DNA from: Clostridia bacterium
GTDB lineage: Bacteria; Bacillota; Clostridia; Christensenellales; DTU072
Assembly: GCA_017476265.1 (NCBI GenBank)
Contig: JAFVAC010000074.1
Location: 1 to 36,850 of the forward strand
Reading direction: 5' to 3'
DNA length: 36,850 bases
Shown: one piece after another, positions 33,101 to 36,850 of the stretch
How the letters are laid out: each line of letters starts with the position of its first letter
Position numbering within the stretch: the stretch's first letter is position 1
Translations under genes and position numbers: made by a program
Notes under the pieces: generated by a model
Told to the model about the DNA's origin: nothing
The model's database searches: none
What the model saw: the letters and a program-made list of their open reading frames with translations, nothing else

Positions 33101-35250
33101 GTATTCGCCTTGACCTCGTCGGTGACTTCGACGATGGAGATATTGTCGAAGAAGACGCCGCCGAACATTAGGTTCTCATACTCGGTCGCGGTCCCCTCGC
33201 CGAACCAGAATTCAAGCGTCAGTTTGCGATCGCCGAGCTGATTGCCGGTGACGTAGAAGTCGATCTTTTCCCAACCGGCATTGAACGTATCGGTGGTCTT
33301 GACAAGATCGTCGCCCGCGCCGGTCAATTTGATCTTGGCGTAAGGCCGATCGTTGTTGTTGCTCCAAACGGTGTACTTGGACAAATACGTGAGATTGTCA
33401 TCGTCGTATTGGTCCCATTTTTCCATCAGAGTCTTGATGGCGGGCCAGGTGTTTTTCAAGAAGTTGCTACGCTCTTTGAGGTAGGAATAGTTGACGTAGG
33501 TCTCGTCGCCCGCTTTGAGCGTGCCGGCGTCGACATAGGAAGCAAAGTGCTCTTTGAGGTACTTATACTTGAAGTTCGAGGCGACCTGCGCGTTGTATTG
33601 CGCTTTGAGAGCGGTGGTATAATCGGTGGACTCGACGAGCGCGTTGATGGTGTTGACGTCGGTCTCGGGAGTGGGCGCGGCGCCGTCGGCGATCGCTTGA
33701 TCCGCAGCCGTCAGACTCTCAAAGTAGCCGTAGAAGAGTTCTCCCTCGTCGGTCTCGTTGCGATAGTAGTCAACAATGGCTTGTTGCGTCGCGGTGTAAT
33801 TCGCGGGAGCCTTGGGCGCGTTAGCGGTCGGGTAGACGAACGTGCCGGTCGCTTCGTCATACGGAGCCCAGACGTAAGCCCAAACGCTTACGATATAGTT
33901 CTTATCTTTTTCCACGGTCAGGGTGGACTTGTTGGTCAAGCCGGCGCCGGAGAGATCGTTGTGGTACAACATAAGAGCTTTGGTTTCGGCGAGCCCGTTC
34001 AGATCTCCGCGATTGCCGTCCATGATCTTGGTGCTCCAGTCTTCGTACGAGGGAGCGCCGAAAGAGTAGGTCGAATCAAGCAGGGCGGAATAGGTATTCT
34101 TATCGTGATCCTCTCCGTAGAGTTTCGCCAGATCGACCACGCCGGTGAAAGCGTTGGTGACCGAGGGACGATCGCTTGAAGAAATTCCGCTCTTTCCGAT
34201 GACCAAAGTATAGTTTTTGGCGTTGGCGGAAGAGTAGGAACCCTCGCGGAAGCTATAGAAGAACTTCATCGCGTTGGTGGTGGTGGGGGTGTTGTAGCTC
34301 TCGTTGATCTGCGTCAGACCGAGGTCGGGCAGATAGTAGTCGGAGACGTACGCGATCCGGCTCTCGGTCGCGGCGGACAGAGAGGCGAAGTTCTCATGGT
34401 TGAGCGTGACGACTTCTCCCTCGTTGTAGGCGGGGTCGCTCGCGGTGGAGACTTCGGTGCAGATGAAGTTGTCGAAAAGGACGGCGCCGCGGGTGGCGTA
34501 CGCGTTGTCCACACCGTTGATCTTCTCCGGTCCGTTGCCGAGCCAGAGTCTGAGGTCGATGCTCGCGGTCGCGTTTTTGTTGGACTCGATCAGGATCGAA
34601 TAGGTCTTCCACTGTCCTTCGGTGTTGATGCACGGATTGAGATACTCGACGGCGCCGGTCAGATGGACCCACGCGCCCTTTTTGTCCTTGTCCGCGTCAG
34701 CCACGTCGGTCAGATCGACGACGGAGCAGACCGAATACTGCAAGAGATAGTACTTGCCCGCTTCCAGACTGAAGGAAGAGGTGTTTTTGTAATACAGACT
34801 GCCGGCGGTCTCGTTGCTGGCGATGAGCAGCGCGTTGGTGTCCTGCAGGTCTTCGATCTCCTCCCCTTCTTCGTCGGTCTCATGCGGTGTGCGAGGATCG
34901 ACGCCGGGATTGTTGAAGACGGTCTTGTCGGCGACGACGAGTTTGTCTTTGTTGAGGTCGTAGCCCTTTTCGTCCTTCAGGTCGATGACGCCCATCGTGA
35001 CGCCGTTGGCGGAAGTGCCGAGGCTGCCTTTGGTCGCCGTCCAACCGTTCACGTTGACTTTGACGTAGGCGTCGGAAGAGGCGCCGGGCGCGTTGTAGAA
35101 CGTGCCGTTGGTGATGGTCTGCGTACGGGTGACGGTGTCCGTCTCCTCGCTCTTATCTTCGGGCGAAGTATAGTCGGTACACGCCACGGCGGTCAGTCCC
35201 ATCAAAACGACGATGAGGACGGTCAAAATGAGTAAAAGTTTTTTCTTCAT
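30190..35250 (-). CDS. Giant lipoprotein with carbohydrate-binding-like and Fn3-like domains and a C-terminal TM anchor
   Basis: This 1,686-residue exported protein begins with a lipoprotein signal peptide (MKKKLL, hydrophobic core, AVAC with C24 as lipid site). Several large beta-sandwich domains resembling CBM/galactose-binding folds follow; the first starts near the NGTF motif around residue 48, and later ones repeat a K/SYY.V.VW/FK pattern. An Fn3-like domain lies near 985-1090 (YTLSWNSVVG ... YEVYAKFTEDG). An acidic linker then leads to one strong C-terminal helix (about 1594-1618) and a short cytoplasmic tail that is basic, then Pro/Glu-rich, ending KKKKKK. The ATG at 35250 has AGGTGG close upstream. 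It probably binds glycans at the cell surface, but the ligand is unknown. Confidence 0.85.
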   Translation of the reverse strand: MKKKLLLILTVLIVVLMGLTAVACTDYTSPEDKSEETDTVTRTQTITNGTFYNAPGASSDAYVKVNVNGWTATKGSLGTSANGVTMGVIDLKDEKGYDLNKDKLVVADKTVFNNPGVDPRTPHETDEEGEEIEDLQDTNALLIASNETAGSLYYKNTSSFSLEAGKYYLLQYSVCSVVDLTDVADADKDKKGAWVHLTGAVEYLNPCINTEGQWKTYSILIESNKNATASIDLRLWLGNGPEKINGVDNAYATRGAVLFDNFICTEVSTASDPAYNEGEVVTLNHENFASLSAATESRIAYVSDYYLPDLGLTQINESYNTPTTTNAMKFFYSFREGSYSSANAKNYTLVIGKSGISSSDRPSVTNAFTGVVDLAKLYGEDHDKNTYSALLDSTYSFGAPSYEDWSTKIMDGNRGDLNGLAETKALMLYHNDLSGAGLTNKSTLTVEKDKNYIVSVWAYVWAPYDEATGTFVYPTANAPKAPANYTATQQAIVDYYRNETDEGELFYGYFESLTAADQAIADGAAPTPETDVNTINALVESTDYTTALKAQYNAQVASNFKYKYLKEHFASYVDAGTLKAGDETYVNYSYLKERSNFLKNTWPAIKTLMEKWDQYDDDNLTYLSKYTVWSNNNDRPYAKIKLTGAGDDLVKTTDTFNAGWEKIDFYVTGNQLGDRKLTLEFWFGEGTATEYENLMFGGVFFDNISIVEVTDEVKANTYASADWQILSPITDESELDFGGLINNEVVSDHWTDELATGVAKEDADSIMLEYVPNESIGSIEVGGNTVTLQELVLTHGVPTASVLTGKDTLTIKKSTAYRIAVWAKTAIENDKDITIALIGGTENDVEKMAVLSSVTGFDSEDWKEIAFYIMGDSQVVNYVALRVTVGSGTRYSTDDYVKGEVHLAVLNCSEIKYSEYSATSKSGDQVKSYAFANTASASDSVTNGNFSSIDYSKTSADEFDAQGGLKDDGVGILSSWTQGTAKNNTYNTIKLKSARVTGDQYTLSWNSVVGIDYAGNETQPTAYEVYAKFTEDGEVVERLYKIVPASETSVDVDLTGVKATSFRVRAVSDAAVSSFSEYITPGSATASGNVLVAKGSEPDGKKEIKAGSVNNDGLFAGSDYVSPYKSALMISSNYSVAQSMTASDKSLSSSGYYYVSVWVKTVGDAKASVTVGNVSNVLTADVEENYIGFVGISTGDKWTQYGFYIKTGTTSSSFGLELSLGNPYAVKASKKIGTATTSVAVYDQADLSSGTVYFDAVKVLTVDEAEYNAALEKGENTLLAFDYLYGADKNQYIFKNLVYTTDSFDSFTENTTAEGTDGYNLGNTPNNYSWAKASDATGSDEDERVYGVYNYATDAMDKLKVAYTVTDENTATETNVFESFMPDGFSIRDFLHIDGYNSLLMSNKVPFGQNYTVSNTVSIAAKSYYKVTFKAKTLIAKEVKQDDETTYSTEGVYGEFRYMPNGSTSSYESVYVNTNGASDAVEYTMYIYNPSATSSSAKWAFFLGDNADEKDEIGSKQLLLGMMVIDQVSIETIDEDVYTAAKTSFDALDDGAKAKATAKVYAYPEDKESEQKEEPSDSDDNNGGSTSIWDRGDAWLLISSIVIAVVIVIVVVVVVIRRWKKKHPREVVVENNVSTTKAAKTPEPEKPAAPVVAEPVDEDTEEYSDVVEKPVYVQRVVRKDKKKKKK

Positions 35251-35307
35251 AATACCACCTATAAATAATGAATGCTTATACTACTTCAGTATTTTTGAGC
35301 ATATACT

Positions 35308-35336
35308 ATAATACCACACCTTTGCCGTAAACACAA
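35308..35336 (-). promoter_or_regulatory. Promoter of the giant lipoprotein gene
   Basis: Minus strand TTGTGT (35331-35336), 17-nt spacer, TATTAT (35308-35313), with a TGG extended -10 element. Confidence 0.75.
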
Positions 35337-35583
35337 CTTAATAAACCCAAAAAAATAATTCCGACGGGAAATACCGTAAATTTTCTCCGTAGGAGAGGCG
35401 TCGGACGCGACTTTTTCCGCCGAAAACGTCCTTACGGATCCTGCCGCCCGACCGTTAGCTTAGCAAGACCGTTTTTTCCTTCCGACGGACGAGGAAAAAA
35501 CACCCTCCGTTTTTCCCGTTTTCGCCGATTTTTCGCACGCAAAAAAACCTTGCGAAAAAGAGACCGTTTGCGAAAAAAACGAC
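35337..35583. other. Intergenic region upstream of the lipoprotein promoter
   Basis: Low-complexity A/T runs alternate with short GC-rich blocks. I see no gene, riboswitch or clear operator in it. It separates the lipoprotein promoter from the terminator of the YbjN-like genes. Confidence 0.4.
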
Positions 35584-35612
35584 AAAAAATTCCCGACATT
35601 TTTCGTCGGGAA
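35584..35612 (-). terminator. Terminator of the AAA-YbjN operon
   Basis: A perfect 8-bp stem (TTCCCGAC 35590-35597 with GTCGGGAA 35605-35612, 7-nt loop) is followed on the minus strand by TTTTTTGTCG. It lies 22 nt past the stop at 35635. Confidence 0.88.
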
Positions 35613-35634
35613 ACAGCGGTGTTCTTAAAGGTTA

Positions 35635-36111
35635 TCAGTCGATCCGCGCCAGGAACTCTTCGTAGTCGATCAGCCCTTTTGCGAGCCCGAAGAAGGTCTC
35701 GATATTGTCGTCCACCGTGTGGACCGCCAGACGGAACGCTCTCTCCAACACCTCTTTGGAAAGAATGGTGTCCCCGTACACGAGCGCGTCCTCGAAGAGC
35801 AATCCGCCCTTCTCGTAGGTATAGTGGAAGGTGCCGACGATCAGTCGATTGTTGATGTCGGCGGCGGCTTTGGCGCCGAGGATCCTCCTCTCTTCCGGAA
35901 AGTCGAAAGGCGGTCTGACGAAAAACCGCACCAATTCCCGGTCCTCGTCCATGACGATAAAGACGTTGAGCGTGAAGTCGTCCCCCGTCATTTTGAGATG
36001 GACGCTCAGGTCCTCTTCCTCCGCGGTGTAGTGTAATTGGATCCCGTCCAACATCGCAAGGACGCTCTCGAAGGTCTTTTTTGCGTGCTTTTTACGGTCG
36101 ATGGCATTCAT
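35635..36111 (-). CDS. YbjN-domain-like protein (copy 2)
   Basis: The 158-residue cytoplasmic protein looks like a YbjN/tetratricopeptide-binding fold: an N-terminal helix, then an antiparallel sheet (LHYTAEEEDLSVHLKMTGDD, then a strand ending ELVRFFVRPPFDF), then a helical C-terminus (VLERAFRLAVHTVDDNIETF). Its biochemical role is unknown; YbjN-type domains bind proteins such as chaperone clients. The ATG at 36111 has AGAGGTG upstream. It is 11 nt after its paralogue and shares the HY-(T/A)-xEE pattern near residue 30. Confidence 0.7.
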   Translation of the reverse strand: MNAIDRKKHAKKTFESVLAMLDGIQLHYTAEEEDLSVHLKMTGDDFTLNVFIVMDEDRELVRFFVRPPFDFPEERRILGAKAAADINNRLIVGTFHYTYEKGGLLFEDALVYGDTILSKEVLERAFRLAVHTVDDNIETFFGLAKGLIDYEEFLARID

Positions 36112-36122
36112 AAGGGCACCTC

Positions 36123-36596
36123 TCAGGAAAACAATGCGACGATCTGCTCGTACTTTTCGTCGCAGGAAGGGACTTTTGTGAACTTGTCATAACAGCCGGA
36201 CGCCTCAAAAAGCATCCCGCTGACGACGTTGCCGACGGCTTTCTTCGCAAGAAGGCTCCCGCTGAACGGGAGGACGTACCTAAGACAGATCCTGCCACCG
36301 TCGTCTTTCTCGAATCCGCCCAAAGCGATGCGATCGTTGGCGCAGGAAAACGCGATCGCATACTTGTCCGCGTCCTCCTTTTTGACGACGATATCGGTCC
36401 GGAAGCGGAAGTACAGCAGCTCTCTCTCCTCGTCCGCGACGATCATACACTCCAGATTGTCGATAAAGGAGAGGTCGAACCTCCTGTCCTCCTCGTCCAC
36501 GGCGTAGTGCAATTCCTGCTCGTCCAGGAACGCTTTCACCGTGCGGAACGCTCTTATGGCGTCCTCTTTTGCCTCGATGAGCTTTTTGTCGGTCAT
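36123..36596 (-). CDS. YbjN-domain-like protein (copy 1)
   Basis: This 157-residue protein is paralogous to the next gene downstream: same length, same order of elements and similar motifs (QELHYAVDEEDRRFDLSFID; ERELLYFRFRTDI; GCYDKFTKVPS near the end). The two arose by an old tandem duplication. The ATG at 36596 has GAGGAGGG just upstream. It lies 12 nt after the AAA+ gene, indicating one operon. Role unknown; the tie to an AAA+ ATPase suggests an adaptor or client-recognition job, which is inference. Confidence 0.72.
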   Translation of the reverse strand: MTDKKLIEAKEDAIRAFRTVKAFLDEQELHYAVDEEDRRFDLSFIDNLECMIVADEERELLYFRFRTDIVVKKEDADKYAIAFSCANDRIALGGFEKDDGGRICLRYVLPFSGSLLAKKAVGNVVSGMLFEASGCYDKFTKVPSCDEKYEQIVALFS

Positions 36597-36608
36597 TTTG
36601 CCCTCCTC

Positions 36609-36850
36609 TTACCGGAACCCGATCGGGGTCTTCTTGTCCGCGGGCTTGAACGCGAACTCCTTGTCTGCGATGGCGAGATCGAAGTCGTTTTTGGTCAGAG
36701 TGACTTCCTTTTTGCGGGCGATCTGACAGCGCATAGCCGCCTTTGCCACCGCCCTTTCATAGAGGTTACGCACGAAGCGCGCATTGGAAAACTCTTTGGC
36801 GTTGATGACCTCGTCGCTCAGACCGTCGAAGTACGCTTTGGCGGCGACGA
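36609..36850 (-). CDS. C-terminal end of a SpoVK/CbbX-type AAA+ ATPase (partial)
   Basis: Translating the window edge gives 80 codons ending in TAA at 36609-36611. The stretch NARFVRNLYERAVAKAAMR followed by VTLTKNDFDLAI is the AAA lid domain typical of SpoVK/CbbX/CfxQ ATPases. The Walker motifs lie outside the window. Upstream in the YbjN operon. Confidence 0.8.
   Translation of the reverse strand, partial: VAAKAYFDGLSDEVINAKEFSNARFVRNLYERAVAKAAMRCQIARKKEVTLTKNDFDLAIADKEFAFKPADKKTPIGFR

Overview
The window looks like a chromosomal segment of a moderately GC-rich member of the Clostridia (Bacillota), probably an uncultured gut lineage. The grounds are a SpoVB-type flippase, RecX, a THF riboswitch ahead of a FolT-like ECF S component, strong AGGAGG-type ribosome binding sites and consensus sigma-A promoters. 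Genus-level placement is not possible from the sequence alone.

Layout. (1) 0-7.3 kb is housekeeping: a TRIC-family channel gene and argH in one minus-strand operon; recX divergent from it; a small tail-anchored protein behind a perfect TTGACA-17-TATAAT promoter; and an asnS-aspS operon. (2) 7.3-21.2 kb is a single giant minus-strand reading frame of 4,628 codons. It has its own promoter, Shine-Dalgarno site, N-terminal membrane segment and terminator, and encodes an Ig-like/InlB-B-repeat/GLUG-type surface protein. Two in-frame TAA codons, at 15891-15893 and 9003-9005, split it into three open segments with no frameshift. The second TAA falls inside a GLUG motif. (3) 21.3-24.3 kb is an AT-rich, apparently acquired cassette on the plus strand: Xre repressor, ImmA/IrrE metalloprotease, DUF4417 protein, a small MGGRG-starting protein and a small acidic protein. 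The genes are tightly overlapped apart from a 207-nt decayed-looking gap. (4) A tRNA-Leu(CAA) gene follows, with promoter and terminator. (5) 24.7-27.5 kb is a LacZ-like GH2 protein that appears to have lost its catalytic nucleophile and the Mg-site residues. (6) 27.8-30.1 kb holds a FolT-like ECF S component under a THF riboswitch, divergent from an apparently leaderless spoVB-like flippase gene. (7) 30.2-35.3 kb is a 1,686-residue lipoprotein with carbohydrate-binding-like and Fn3-like domains and a C-terminal transmembrane anchor. (8) 35.6-36.85 kb has two tandem YbjN-like genes downstream of a SpoVK/CbbX-type AAA+ ATPase that runs off the window.

How it fits together. The housekeeping genes are conventional. 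The unusual content is the surface layer (two giant exported proteins, one interrupted by stop codons), the small regulated accessory cassette, and the GH2 pseudoenzyme candidate. No CRISPR array, transposase, integrase or rRNA gene was seen. Most long open frames opposite the giant genes are composition-driven shadows.
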